Below, in pieces: positions 7,586 through 16,757 of a DNA stretch of 64,000 bases. The stretch comes from CAZCDS01 sp964497585 (GTDB lineage: Bacteria; Desulfobacterota; Desulfomonilia; Desulfomonilales; Desulfomonilaceae). How positions within the stretch are numbered: position 1 is the stretch's first letter; every line of letters begins with the position of its first letter. The notes under the pieces were generated by a model, which saw only the letters and a list, made by a program, of their open reading frames with translations, did no database searches and had not been told where the DNA came from. The stretch lies in NCBI GenBank assembly GCA_964497585.1, contig CAZCDS010000003.1, positions 62,001 to 126,000 on the forward strand, given 5' to 3'. The position numbers were made by a program, and so were the translations under genes.

Positions 7586-8080
7586 ATGAAATCTGCAAAG
7601 GTATTCGGTCTGCTCACACTCCTCCTCGCGGTGGCGCTTGGAGCTACGGCTTACGCCCAAGGCTGCTGGGGTGGAGGCTGGTTCAGAGGGCGAGGCGCTG
7701 CGCCACCGGCACTTACTGCGGAGCAACAGAAACAGGCTGACTCCATCCGGCTGAACTTCTTGAAGAAGACGGAAGGTCTGCGTTCGGAGATGCGAAAGAA
7801 ACGAATCGAGCTTATGGAGCTCCAAGCGAAGAAGTCACCCGACGAGAAGGCCATAGACCGAGTGAGGCAGGAGATTTGGGGCCTTCAGGACAAGATGATC
7901 AAGGAGCGGCGTGCCATGAGTCGTGAGCTCGACGCCCTGCTGCCCCCGGGACAGAGGCGAGGATTCGGCGGCTTCGGTCCGGGGTACTGCGGACTCGGCG
8001 GGCCCCGAGGTTGTTTGTACGGTGGGAAAGGCTTCGGCCGCGGATTCGGAGGATGTCCAGGCTGGTCCCGAGTTTTCTAG
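7586..8080 (+). CDS. Secreted Spy/ZraP-like periplasmic protein
   Basis: A 164-residue protein from ATG 7586, preceded by GGAG with 7 bases spacing. It has a signal peptide (VFGLLTLLLAVALGATAYAQG), a helical LTXXQ-type core (PALTAEQQKQADSIRLNF, then LRSEMRKKRIELMELQAKK) and a Gly-, Cys- and Arg-rich tail (GFGGFGPGYCGLGGPRGC). Proteins of the Spy/CpxP/ZraP group act as periplasmic chaperones or zinc-responsive sensors. It closes the ECF sigma cluster and is followed by a strong terminator, so it is probably part of the regulated output. Confidence 0.78.
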   Translation: MKSAKVFGLLTLLLAVALGATAYAQGCWGGGWFRGRGAAPPALTAEQQKQADSIRLNFLKKTEGLRSEMRKKRIELMELQAKKSPDEKAIDRVRQEIWGLQDKMIKERRAMSRELDALLPPGQRRGFGGFGPGYCGLGGPRGCLYGGKGFGRGFGGCPGWSRVF

Positions 8081-8110
8081 AAGTCCTCTAGCTATCGAAG
8101 TCGCACGGGA

Positions 8111-8137
8111 AGAGCCCCTCGAATCGAGGGGCTTTTC
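8111..8137 (+). terminator. Rho-independent terminator, probably bidirectional
   Basis: The inverted repeat AGAGCCCCTCGA / TCGAGGGGCTTTT follows the Spy-like gene by about 30 bases and is followed by a T-run. A-rich sequence on its left may let it also stop leftward transcripts arriving from the pepF gene, which ends at 8243. Confidence 0.8.
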
Positions 8138-8242
8138 CTTTGTTCACACCGTTTCCACCGGCGGGGGAGGCCTCCTTTGCTCCCCCTTTCCGGCCTGGGG
8201 TTGGGGTGAAGGAAGATTCCCCAGTCGGTTCAATGCCGACCG

Positions 8243-9940
8243 TTATTTGAGGCTCTCCAGCGTATCTTCCATCAGGCTTACCGCTGATTTCAGGGTCTGC
8301 ACGTCAAAGGCAAAGTTCGCACCCGCCCGGGAAAACAGATCGGGCAAGGGCACCGTGCCGCCCAACGCAAGGGCGTCGAGGTAGGTGGCAACCGCGGAAT
8401 CGAGGTCCTTCAGCGCATTGGCCCAGATCTGAACCGCCCCTAGCTGAGCGAGCCCGTATTCCACATAGTAGAAGGGGACGACATGGATGTGCGGCTTGGT
8501 TTGCCAGCCGTTCTTCATTTCTTCTTCCAGGTCCGTCCAATCCACCCAGGTTATGAAGCGTTGAGCGATATGTTTCCATTGTTCGTCGCAGTTCTCCAGG
8601 TCGCGGGCTTCCTCGGGATTTTCGTAAACCCAGTGCTGAAACGCGTCCACCGCGGCCATGAACGGCCAGAACTGGATGCTCCGTTCGAGGTGCTCGGCAA
8701 ACGCACGCGCGGCGTCAGCTTCGTTGTAGAACCCTCCCTTTTCCTGGGACAGGCGCGAAGACGCGAGAAGCTCCATTGCCATGGATGCCACTTCCGCGAA
8801 TTCCATGCCCACCTGTCGCTGCTGGTAGTAAGGGAGCGCGGCACGCTCGAACGTATGAAAGCAGTGCCCCGATTCGTGCAGCAGAGTCTGCACGTCATCG
8901 TGCATTCCCACCGCGTTCATGAATATGAAGGGCCGCTTGGCCGCGGCGAAATCGATACAATAGCCGCCGGGAGCTTTGTTCTTCCGATTCTCCAGGTCAA
9001 GGAGCCCTTCGTTGACCATGGTGTCGAAATGTGACCCGAGCCGAGGATCCAAACCGTGAAATATCGACGCAGTGCCTGCCTTGAGTTCGGAGGCCTTCTT
9101 GAAGGGTGCGAGCGGAGGTCTCCCAAGCGGATCGACGATGGTGTCCCACGGGAACAACCGGTCGATCCCGAGATCTGACCGCCTTTTTTCCGCCAGTCGC
9201 TCCGCGGCTGGAACCACGGCCTCTTCAATGGCACGGTGGAAGGCCATGCATTCATCAGGGCTGTAGTCGAACCGGTGCATTTCCTGCCATCGGAAGGAAC
9301 GGTAATCATCGAACCCCGCGTTGGCCGCCATGCTGATTCTCAGCTCCAGAAATCTCTTCCAGAGATCGCCGATGGTCTTACGGTCTTGGATCTGCCGTTG
9401 CGCTGCGGTTCGCCATGCCCGTTCCCGTTTGGCTCGATCGACATCCTGGTAAACAGGTCTCAACTGAACGAGCGTGACCTCATTGCCTTCCCACTCGACG
9501 GTTTGGGCTCCCATTATCTTGTCATATTGGGTGCAGAGTTTTTGCTCTTCTGTTTTCAGCGGGAGGTTCTCTTCCCGAAAGAGTTCCACATCGATACGCA
9601 TTTTTCGGAGAGCAATCTCGAATCCAGGAGGAACCTCTTGTTGAGCGACGATCTTTTCCCTGAGCTTCTGTTCGGCCTCTTCCGCCTGAGGGTAGACCTG
9701 ATCGAGGAACCCATGGAACAGCTCCTCAGCCGATTCGTCGGCAGTGTTCACGGTTGTGGCCACATAGAGACGGCTGTACGTTTCATCCAGGAGTTCGCTC
9801 AAGCGCGTCCAATCCGAGAGGAAGGCTGAGACGGTCCCTTCGTTGACCGTTCGCTCGGCAAGGTCTGCGTAGTATGGCTCAAACTGAGGCCATTTCCATT
9901 CTCGTGTTTTCGTGGCATCTCGCGGAAGAGAGTCGAACAT
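8243..9940 (-). CDS. pepF: M3-family oligoendopeptidase (PepF type)
   Basis: Cytoplasmic zinc metallopeptidase of 565 residues, the usual family length. The HExxH zinc site is HESGH at residues 355-359, followed about 25 residues later by the third zinc ligand Glu in MEFAEVASMAMELL. The N-terminal helical oligopeptidase domain is intact. It cleaves short peptides. It is the last gene of a leftward run with the arginine catabolism genes, 66 bases downstream of astB, so it may supply or recycle amino acids; that link is inference. Confidence 0.9.
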   Translation of the reverse strand: MFDSLPRDATKTREWKWPQFEPYYADLAERTVNEGTVSAFLSDWTRLSELLDETYSRLYVATTVNTADESAEELFHGFLDQVYPQAEEAEQKLREKIVAQQEVPPGFEIALRKMRIDVELFREENLPLKTEEQKLCTQYDKIMGAQTVEWEGNEVTLVQLRPVYQDVDRAKRERAWRTAAQRQIQDRKTIGDLWKRFLELRISMAANAGFDDYRSFRWQEMHRFDYSPDECMAFHRAIEEAVVPAAERLAEKRRSDLGIDRLFPWDTIVDPLGRPPLAPFKKASELKAGTASIFHGLDPRLGSHFDTMVNEGLLDLENRKNKAPGGYCIDFAAAKRPFIFMNAVGMHDDVQTLLHESGHCFHTFERAALPYYQQRQVGMEFAEVASMAMELLASSRLSQEKGGFYNEADAARAFAEHLERSIQFWPFMAAVDAFQHWVYENPEEARDLENCDEQWKHIAQRFITWVDWTDLEEEMKNGWQTKPHIHVVPFYYVEYGLAQLGAVQIWANALKDLDSAVATYLDALALGGTVPLPDLFSRAGANFAFDVQTLKSAVSLMEDTLESLK

Positions 9941-10006
9941 GATACCTCCTCATGATGGCGCTCGACAAGATCACATACTAGCATATGGCCTGATATCACG
10001 AAGTCT

Positions 10007-11365
10007 TCAATCGCACTTCTGGAATGCATAGAGCGAGCCGAGGCTCAGTATTCGGGAGAGTTCATCGAGCGCGGTAAGGCTTTCCTCGACGAGCGCGGGA
10101 TCCGCAAGGTCGTCGGGGTGGAGGCGGTCACGATAGTGTATGTTCCCCCAATGGAGGAGTTCATCGTAGAGTCGATCGGAAAAGTAAACGGCCTGATGCG
10201 TGCTCGACATTTCTTCTTCCGTCAAAACCACACGGAGGCGGAGACATGCCGGTCCTCCACCGTTCTTCATACTCTGCCGCACATCGATATACCGGACGCT
10301 TTCGATGGGGTTGTCTTCGCCGACGATCCGCTCAAGGCGGTCTCTTGTCCTGGGGTTCTCCTGGCACTCTGCGGGAGCAATCATGCACATCTTCCCCGCA
10401 GGGAGCGTCACCAGTTGGCTGTTGAACAGATAGGTTTGTACTGCTTCTTCCACGGAGACCTCGCCGGGTTCCACCGCGATGAGTACGAGATTCCTACCGG
10501 TCTGTTCTTCGAACTTCCTTCTCAGCTCGGCTGTCACGGACCCGGATTCGTCAAAGGCCTGACTGTGATAGAGAAAAACGTTTTGGTTGCCTACTGATAT
10601 CACATCATTATGAAAGACTCCCGCGTCGATGGCTGCGGCGCTTTGACGGGCGAACGCGGTTCGACCAGGGTCCAATCGGTGCAGCCGGGCAATGGATCGA
10701 GAAGCTTCTCGAGACTGCCGTGCGGGGAAGACCGCCGGCCCCCGATCGGACCCATCAAAGGAAGATCGCCCGTACGCGAAAAGCTCGATGCCCGGTGCCG
10801 CGAATTCAGGACAGAGGCGCGTGTGGTTCGCCGCTCCTTCATCGGAGAAATGGAGTCCTGCAGGCAGCGGCTGATGATGAACGAACCGGGATTCGTCTTT
10901 GAATATGGCCTTGAAAACCGCGCTCGTGAAAGGAGGCTCCAGGGATCGGTGAAATTGACTCACAAGGTTTGCCGGGGTGAAATGGACCTTTCCGTCCGCA
11001 GTGTCCGCGCTTGGTGAGACCGTTGCTGCGTTTGCCGCCCACATAGAGGAGGAGCTATAGCAGGCGGAGAGCACCTCGGGAGCCTCTTTCGCCGCCTTTT
11101 CAAGGACTTGGCTATCGCTCCCCCGGAATCCGAGCCTTCTCAGGGTTGCCAGGTCAGGCCTCTCCTGGGGTGGGAGCACGGCCTGTTTGAGACCGATGTC
11201 CGCCAGGAGCTTCATCTTGGTCAGCCCTTGCATCAGCGCGGCCCGGGGATTGGATACCGTCAGACCATGGCGAATCGAGGCAATATTTCCGTAGGACAGC
11301 CCCGCGTAGTTATGCGTCGGCCCCACGAGACCGTCGAAGTTCACTTCAAAGGCATGTTTCTCCAT
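10007..11365 (-). CDS. astB: N-succinylarginine dihydrolase
   Basis: Second enzyme of the arginine succinyltransferase (AST) pathway. It hydrolyses N2-succinylarginine to succinylornithine, two ammonia and CO2. The 452-residue length fits the family. Hallmarks are the opening VNFDGLVGPTHNYAGLSYGN, the loop DEGAANHTRLC, DVFHNDVISVGNQNVFLYH with an active-site His region, and GGGPACLRLRVVL with the nucleophilic Cys near the C-terminus. It lies 39 bases downstream of astD. A leftward operon with astA and astD is clear. Confidence 0.93.
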   Translation of the reverse strand: MEKHAFEVNFDGLVGPTHNYAGLSYGNIASIRHGLTVSNPRAALMQGLTKMKLLADIGLKQAVLPPQERPDLATLRRLGFRGSDSQVLEKAAKEAPEVLSACYSSSSMWAANAATVSPSADTADGKVHFTPANLVSQFHRSLEPPFTSAVFKAIFKDESRFVHHQPLPAGLHFSDEGAANHTRLCPEFAAPGIELFAYGRSSFDGSDRGPAVFPARQSREASRSIARLHRLDPGRTAFARQSAAAIDAGVFHNDVISVGNQNVFLYHSQAFDESGSVTAELRRKFEEQTGRNLVLIAVEPGEVSVEEAVQTYLFNSQLVTLPAGKMCMIAPAECQENPRTRDRLERIVGEDNPIESVRYIDVRQSMKNGGGPACLRLRVVLTEEEMSSTHQAVYFSDRLYDELLHWGNIHYRDRLHPDDLADPALVEESLTALDELSRILSLGSLYAFQKCD

Positions 11366-11404
11366 TCCGCGAAGTCCCTCGCCGGCTCCGCCCTATTCCC
11401 CGCT

Positions 11405-12880
11405 CTACTCTTGTTCGATACCTGGTGGCAGGTGAGCCGGTTCCTTCAGGAGGTCGGTCTCGATGGAAGCGACGGGATACGAGCAGTAGTCCGCGGCGAA
11501 GTAGGCGGAAGCCCGATGGTTTCCGCTGACGCCGACCCCTCCGAAGGGCATCGCGGAACTTGCGCCGGTCGTTTGGCGATTCCAGTTGACCACGCCTGCT
11601 CGTATTCGTCGCAAGAATGTTTCGTAAAGCACGGGAGCATTACTCAGCAGACCGGCACCGAGGCCGTAGGAAGTATTGTTGGCTTCCGCGAGCGCGGCAT
11701 CAAAATCCGGCACCGCGATGACCTGAAGAAAGGGCCCGAACAGCTCTGTATCGGGCCGATCCTGCACCGCGGTCACGTCCATGAGACCGGGGGTGAGCAT
11801 GTTGCTACGGGATCCGATGGATCTCATTTCGACCAGGGACTGTCCGCCTGATTGCGCAAGCCTCTCCTGTGCTTGCAGCAGTTCGTCCGCCACCTTCTCT
11901 GAGATGACAGGTCCCATGAAAGGCTCCGGAACATCCGAATAAGGGCCGGCATGGATCCTTCCCATGAGGGACACCAACACCTCTATGAATTCCTCTCCCC
12001 TGGGCCCCTGCTGAACGATGAGCCTGCGCGCGCAGGTGCAGCGTTGGCCTGATGTTATGAAAGCCGAAAGGAGCGTCTGCAGTGCAGCGGATCTCAGGTC
12101 CGAGACCTCCCAGACGAGGAGCGGATTATTGCCGCCCATTTCCAGCGCCAACATCTTTTCGGGCCTGCCCGCGAAGAGCTTGTGCAGCGCTCTTCCGGTT
12201 TCCACGCTACCGGTGAAGAAGATCCCGTCTATGTCAGGCTGTCCGGCCAGTGCCGGACCGGTCCCGCCCCTCCCCTGCACCAGGTTGAGGACACCGGGAG
12301 GAAGTTCCGATTCCCGCCACAATTGCACCACCATGTGGGCTACGAGGGGCGCTTGCCCGCTCGGTTTGAGGACGATGGTATTACCGGCCAGCAGCGCGGG
12401 AATGATGTGACCGTTCGGCAAATGCCCGGGCAGATTGAAGGGTCCGTACACCGCTATGACGCCGTGTGGTCTGAATCGAGTGATCGATCGGGCGCCGGCA
12501 ACTTTCGCTGTCAGTTCGCGGCAGCGATCGTTGTACGCGTGGATCGAGACGGCGATCTTACCGATCATGGAATCCACCTCAGTAAACGATTCCCATTTCG
12601 GCTTTCCCGTCTCACGACTGATCGCTTCAGCCAACTCATCTCTGTGGGAGCGGAGCTGTTCCCGGAAGGCCTCCAGGTACTGGATCCTTTCGGATGATTC
12701 TTTGTCGGCCCAGGATGTCAGGGATTGCCGGGCCGCAGCCACGGCCTGTTGAACCTCCTTCTCCGTGGCCGCCGTCCCTTCCCAGACGAGGTCTCCGGTG
12801 GCTGGATTCTCTGAAGCGAAGGGCCTTCCTTTCCCCTCTATCCATTGACCGTTAATGAAATGCGATCCCTGGCCCATCAC
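11405..12880 (-). CDS. astD: N-succinylglutamate 5-semialdehyde dehydrogenase
   Basis: NAD-dependent aldehyde dehydrogenase of 491 residues, fourth step of the AST pathway (succinylglutamate semialdehyde to succinylglutamate). The NAD-binding stretch reads FNLPGHLPNGHIIPALLAGN, the catalytic Glu lies in LALEMGGNNPLLV and the catalytic Cys in TSGQRCTCARRL. The start shares an ATGA overlap with the stop of astA. AstD identity rests on homology plus the flanking astA and astB. Confidence 0.92.
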   Translation of the reverse strand: MMGQGSHFINGQWIEGKGRPFASENPATGDLVWEGTAATEKEVQQAVAAARQSLTSWADKESSERIQYLEAFREQLRSHRDELAEAISRETGKPKWESFTEVDSMIGKIAVSIHAYNDRCRELTAKVAGARSITRFRPHGVIAVYGPFNLPGHLPNGHIIPALLAGNTIVLKPSGQAPLVAHMVVQLWRESELPPGVLNLVQGRGGTGPALAGQPDIDGIFFTGSVETGRALHKLFAGRPEKMLALEMGGNNPLLVWEVSDLRSAALQTLLSAFITSGQRCTCARRLIVQQGPRGEEFIEVLVSLMGRIHAGPYSDVPEPFMGPVISEKVADELLQAQERLAQSGGQSLVEMRSIGSRSNMLTPGLMDVTAVQDRPDTELFGPFLQVIAVPDFDAALAEANNTSYGLGAGLLSNAPVLYETFLRRIRAGVVNWNRQTTGASSAMPFGGVGVSGNHRASAYFAADYCSYPVASIETDLLKEPAHLPPGIEQE

Positions 12881-13920
12881 TCTTTCTCCAGGGGTGGGGC
12901 ACTGGGTCTCACTGGACCGATGCGCACTCTATCGCCTTGTCCGACCTGCAGAACCTCGGCCACCGGCTCGGTAAGGCGCACGCCGCCGCCCGGCAAGATC
13001 TGCGCTGTTCCCATCGTGGCTCTGAAGTCCTCAACGGTACTGGTGACGATGAACCCCTCTGATTCGATCTCTCCGGTCTCGATCTCCTCGACTGTCGTGT
13101 TTCGGCTCTCCCGGACGATGCGAATGTCTTCCAGCCGGCAACTTATGATCGGTCCGGCCTCGAAGATATCCACCATACCGGTGTACTTGAAACCTTCGTT
13201 TTGCAGCATCTTCAACGCGGGTCTCGTCGCGCTGTGAACCCGGCCGATTACTTCCTGCGCGCCTTTCTCCAGGAGGGGAATGTAAATGGGACTTTGAGGC
13301 ATCAGGTCGGCAATGAACCTCTTGTCTTTGACGCTCAGATAGTCGGCCTTTGGGAACTCCATGTCAAAGAAATGCCGCCCGAGCGTTTCCCAGAAGGGAG
13401 AATGACCGTCTTCGTCGACAACGCCGCGCATTTCCGCTATGACCAGCGGCTCGAAACTCCCGGGATGCTCCGCCATGAACAGGAATCGGAAGAGCGAGAG
13501 GAGCCGTCCGTTGCCGTGCTTTCGGTAGTCAGGGCTAAGAAAGAGTCCGCCGATCTCGCAGGGCCCACTATGAGCAACGACAAGATGCAATGTCGGGATT
13601 TCCGTGCGGATCTCCAGCGCGGACGATTCGTGGACGGACGTCTTGATCCTGTACGCGTAGAAAGGCTCGAACCCGCCCACCTTCGATACGATGCAGCTCG
13701 TACCGACAATTCTGTGAATAAGAGGGTCTTCCATCACGAAGAGGTAGAGTTCCCCGCCCGGCGCGTCGGCTTTGATCTGGAAACTCCGAAGCGACTGATC
13801 TATCCGCTTGCCGAGAAGGTCCGCGTCCTTCGGCAAAGACGTAAGACCGAAGCCCGCGGTGCCCGCAAGTTCAATGAGTTGCTCAAGATCTTCTTTTCGT
13901 ACAGGGCGAATCACAACCAT
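12877..13920 (-). CDS. astA: Arginine N-succinyltransferase
   Basis: First enzyme of the AST pathway; it transfers succinyl from succinyl-CoA to the alpha-amino group of arginine. The protein is about 347 residues from MVVIRPVRKEDLEQL (13920); an in-frame ATG 18 bases upstream is possible. Family signatures are LAGTAGFGLTSLPKD, SVHESSALEIRTEIP and GGLFLSPDYRKHGNGRLLS, the last being the acetyltransferase-fold CoA region. The C-terminal segment resembles the AstA end. It overlaps astD by four bases. A 162-base gap separates it from the upstream aminotransferase gene. Confidence 0.92.
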   Translation of the reverse strand: MVVIRPVRKEDLEQLIELAGTAGFGLTSLPKDADLLGKRIDQSLRSFQIKADAPGGELYLFVMEDPLIHRIVGTSCIVSKVGGFEPFYAYRIKTSVHESSALEIRTEIPTLHLVVAHSGPCEIGGLFLSPDYRKHGNGRLLSLFRFLFMAEHPGSFEPLVIAEMRGVVDEDGHSPFWETLGRHFFDMEFPKADYLSVKDKRFIADLMPQSPIYIPLLEKGAQEVIGRVHSATRPALKMLQNEGFKYTGMVDIFEAGPIISCRLEDIRIVRESRNTTVEEIETGEIESEGFIVTSTVEDFRATMGTAQILPGGGVRLTEPVAEVLQVGQGDRVRIGPVRPSAPPLEKE

Positions 13921-14082
13921 CTCGCTCGTTCCTCGCAATAGGTAACCGGGACAAGGCTCATGAAGCAGCAGGATATCCCTGGGTATAACACCATGACATC
14001 ACGTAACTTTCAGCCGTCTGTAGCCATTCTCGTGCACGCGGTTCCTGCTAACACGCCCTCCCTCCGCAACTCTTCCTCCTCC

Positions 14083-15477
14083 TCACGATATGGTGCCAAC
14101 CTCTACCAGGGTACGTTCCACGATTTCCGCCACCTCGTCGATCTGCTCAAAAGTAACCGCTCCGACGGGAGGAAGAAACCGGGCTCGTACCGTCCCATGC
14201 CCGCAATAGAAACCGATGACTCCCGCATGGAAGAGTGCGTGAACAAACCGTTTGACTCTCTCCTGATCGCCACCCAGGGGGGTAAAGGCTATCATAGCCC
14301 CGATGCCAAAGGGTCCGGCAATGAGTTCCGGTTGTCGTTGCTCGATTGCTGTGAGATGTTGGGCAAAGTGCTCGTGCAGACGTGCGATCTTCCCGTCGGG
14401 ACCGAAAAAGCCGCCCTCCACAAGGCCCGTAACGATCACCTGGGCCGCGGCGATGGCTGCGCTGCTTGACGTGAAGGTCTGACTGAGGAGACCCGGTTCC
14501 GGACGGTACTCCTTCCGGAAGAGCGTCGCACAGACCTGGGTCAATTTCCCGATGGTTACGATATCGACGAACTCGTCGAGGCCCCAATGTTGGAACGCAA
14601 AGAGACGGTCGGTGCGACCGAAGGTCTGGATCTCGTCAATCATTATTGCCACGTTGTGTTCCCTGAGTACCTCAATCAATGCGATGAAGAAATCTCGACT
14701 CCCCGGATGAAAACCGCCCTCACCCTGGACAAGCTCGAAGATCATGGCCGCGTGTTTACCGGGGTATCGTGCGAGATGTCGCTTCACATGATCCACTGAT
14801 ATGCGGATACTCTCAGCCGGTCGATCGGGATCGTAAAAGGGAACGTAATCGACCGACAGTGTCGGGGGAAGTCCTTTCCTGTAGGCCGGTCTGTCGGTAA
14901 CACGGCCAAGGGCCAGCGTACGGCCCGCGAAACAACCGGAAAAAGCGAGCAACCTGTCGGCAGGCGTTTTCTCCTGAAAGACAATTTTCAGCGCGTTTTC
15001 ATTCGCCATTGCTCCGCTCGTGGAAAAAAAACAATGCTCAAGAGCCGCGCCGCTGTCGTTGGCTGCCGAAAGAATCGTTTCGGCCAGCCGGACGCTTTCG
15101 AGGTTCTGCTGGAGGTTCCCATACATCACGGTATCTCCGAGCGCAGCGTCCAGTGTAGCCTCCATAATGGCGGGATGAGAATGCCCCCAGTGATGCACGC
15201 CGATTCCCGAAATGAAATCGTATTTGACGCTTCCGTCGGCCAACTCCACGAGTGGACCGTTTCCGATACCGCTGCCGAGGTACGGATAGAAGAGCGCGCC
15301 CCCGCGCAGCTCACCAAATGCGTTGACCGTCTCGTGGTATGACCTCCCGAGCAGGGGATCGGGTGGTCGAATGCCTTCGAGGGATCTCCGGTGGTCCAAG
15401 AGGGCCTCAAGCACCAACTTTTTCGCTTGGGAGACACGGGGATCGGACCGGAAGAGTTCCGCGATCAGCCTGGCCAT
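14083..15477 (-). CDS. Class III aminotransferase, probable succinylornithine transaminase
   Basis: PLP-dependent aminotransferase of 464 residues from ATG 15477, preceded by GGAGGA. Motifs include GHSHPAIMEATL, FSTSGAMANENALKI, FELVQGEGGFHPGSRDF, MIDEIQTFGRTDRLFA (the PLP Asp) and TIGKLTQVCATLF with the PLP-binding Lys. It is longer than E. coli AstC (about 406 residues), with an extra N-terminal 50-60 residues. Position beside astA, astD and astB suggests it does the third AST step, succinylornithine to succinylglutamate semialdehyde. A related omega-aminotransferase activity is also possible. Confidence 0.8.
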   Translation of the reverse strand: MARLIAELFRSDPRVSQAKKLVLEALLDHRRSLEGIRPPDPLLGRSYHETVNAFGELRGGALFYPYLGSGIGNGPLVELADGSVKYDFISGIGVHHWGHSHPAIMEATLDAALGDTVMYGNLQQNLESVRLAETILSAANDSGAALEHCFFSTSGAMANENALKIVFQEKTPADRLLAFSGCFAGRTLALGRVTDRPAYRKGLPPTLSVDYVPFYDPDRPAESIRISVDHVKRHLARYPGKHAAMIFELVQGEGGFHPGSRDFFIALIEVLREHNVAIMIDEIQTFGRTDRLFAFQHWGLDEFVDIVTIGKLTQVCATLFRKEYRPEPGLLSQTFTSSSAAIAAAQVIVTGLVEGGFFGPDGKIARLHEHFAQHLTAIEQRQPELIAGPFGIGAMIAFTPLGGDQERVKRFVHALFHAGVIGFYCGHGTVRARFLPPVGAVTFEQIDEVAEIVERTLVEVGTIS

Positions 15478-15523
15478 GTGAACATCCTCCTCTGGACGGC
15501 GTCTCTCTCCAAATGGCTCCAAT

Positions 15524-16129
15524 TCACATCTGTTTCGCGGAAGAGTTCTCCCGGCCGCGTCCTTTTGCAAGAAGCTCCTCGGCTATTTCTTCGACGGTCA
15601 TCATGCGAAAGAGATCCAGAAGGAGGAAGGACTCGTAGGTCTTCAAGGTCATTTCGTGAATCTCCCGCTTGTGGCAGGCACACGCGTCTGTCGCGATAAC
15701 CGTGTGGAAATCGTTCTGGAGCGCGTCGAGCGCGGTCAACAGGACACAAACATTGGTGACGATCCCACAGACGACCACCCTGTCAGAGCCCCACGTTCGG
15801 AGCGTCTGATCCAGATCGGTCTTGTAGAACGCGCTCATCCTACGTTTAGGCAGAAAGTGATCGGTGGGTTGCATGCCCAATTCGGGAATCGGCTCATCCT
15901 GGCCGGTTCCTCTGATGGCATGCGGCGGCATCCGGCCGCGGAAAATGAAATCCCCTTCCATGAAGCTGTCGCAGGCAAAGACAATTCTGTTGTCTGTACG
16001 CCGGAATACTTGAATGAGTTGCTGAATGTTCGGAATAATCTTCGTCGCTTCGACATCCATCATACTCGTTCCGTCAGTCTGCACATTTCCTTTGATCATA
16101 TCCACAACAACAAGCGCGTACCCACTCAC
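15524..16129 (-). CDS. Isochorismatase-family cysteine hydrolase
   Basis: A 201-residue hydrolase of the isochorismatase/nicotinamidase fold. The catalytic Asp lies in LVVVDMIKGN (residue 10), the Lys in PKRRMSAF and the nucleophilic Cys in CGIVTNVCVLLTA. The first gene of the leftward arginine cluster, it ends 46 bases before the aminotransferase start. Members hydrolyse amides such as nicotinamide, ureidoacrylate or N-carbamoyl compounds. A role in amide nitrogen release alongside arginine breakdown is plausible but not shown by the sequence. Confidence 0.85.
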   Translation of the reverse strand: MSGYALVVVDMIKGNVQTDGTSMMDVEATKIIPNIQQLIQVFRRTDNRIVFACDSFMEGDFIFRGRMPPHAIRGTGQDEPIPELGMQPTDHFLPKRRMSAFYKTDLDQTLRTWGSDRVVVCGIVTNVCVLLTALDALQNDFHTVIATDACACHKREIHEMTLKTYESFLLLDLFRMMTVEEIAEELLAKGRGRENSSAKQM

Positions 16130-16147
16130 GTCAACCTCCGCCGCAGA

Positions 16148-16750
16148 TTATCCACCGAATTCGATCTGTTTGCTCTTGTGCTCATCCTTTTGTGAGGGGA
16201 TGGAAAGTAACCGCTCCTTCGTCTTTTCCAAGAGATTCAGCGGATTCCACCATTTCTTCTTGCCCGGTTTGGCTTCGGGTTTTTGCTCCGGGTGGGGAGC
16301 CGAGGGCTTTTCAGGACCGGTCTTCGAGGTTACCGGCTTGGATGCGGTCTTCTCCTGGGCCTGCTGATCCGCGCCCGGCTTCACCCGGTTACCGGGGGTC
16401 CCTTTGCTTTCCTTCGTCGCTGCTTCCGGCTTGGCCGGGCTCTCTTTTCCGCTCTTCTCCATTGAACGTTTTCCCGGTTCGAAGAGGGCTTTTCCCCACT
16501 TGCCCGTTCGGCGGTCGTACGTATATACCGCGATACCGTCTTTCTCACGGCATTTGATCCACCACTCATCGAACTCAGGAGCATAGATGACGTCCAGGAT
16601 CTTTCCGGATGTCGGCACCTTATAGATCGTTACTTGGGTCTTGTCTGCCGAACAGGCCTCTTTCAAGGCGACACCCAGACTCAACACTATGCCGAGAGTC
16701 GCGGGGAGGACGATCCCGACTACCAGCCCTTTGCGCGTGAGTTGCATCAT
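16148..16750 (-). CDS. Secreted protein of unknown function with Lys/Pro-rich linker
   Basis: About 200 residues from ATG 16750 (or 16747), right after GGGGGG. An N-terminal hydrophobic segment (GLVVGIVLPATLGIVLSLGVAL) could be a signal peptide. A short compact region follows (TIYKVPTSGKILDVIYAPEFDEWWIKC), looking like a beta-rich domain. The long middle part is low-complexity, rich in Lys, Pro, Ser and Glu. The C-terminus has an aromatic/basic patch (KKKWWNPLNLLEKTKERLL). I do not recognise the family. Its start overlaps the stop region of the methyltransferase gene upstream, so they are probably co-transcribed. Confidence 0.6.
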   Translation of the reverse strand: MMQLTRKGLVVGIVLPATLGIVLSLGVALKEACSADKTQVTIYKVPTSGKILDVIYAPEFDEWWIKCREKDGIAVYTYDRRTGKWGKALFEPGKRSMEKSGKESPAKPEAATKESKGTPGNRVKPGADQQAQEKTASKPVTSKTGPEKPSAPHPEQKPEAKPGKKKWWNPLNLLEKTKERLLSIPSQKDEHKSKQIEFGG

Positions 16751-16757
16751 CCCCCCA

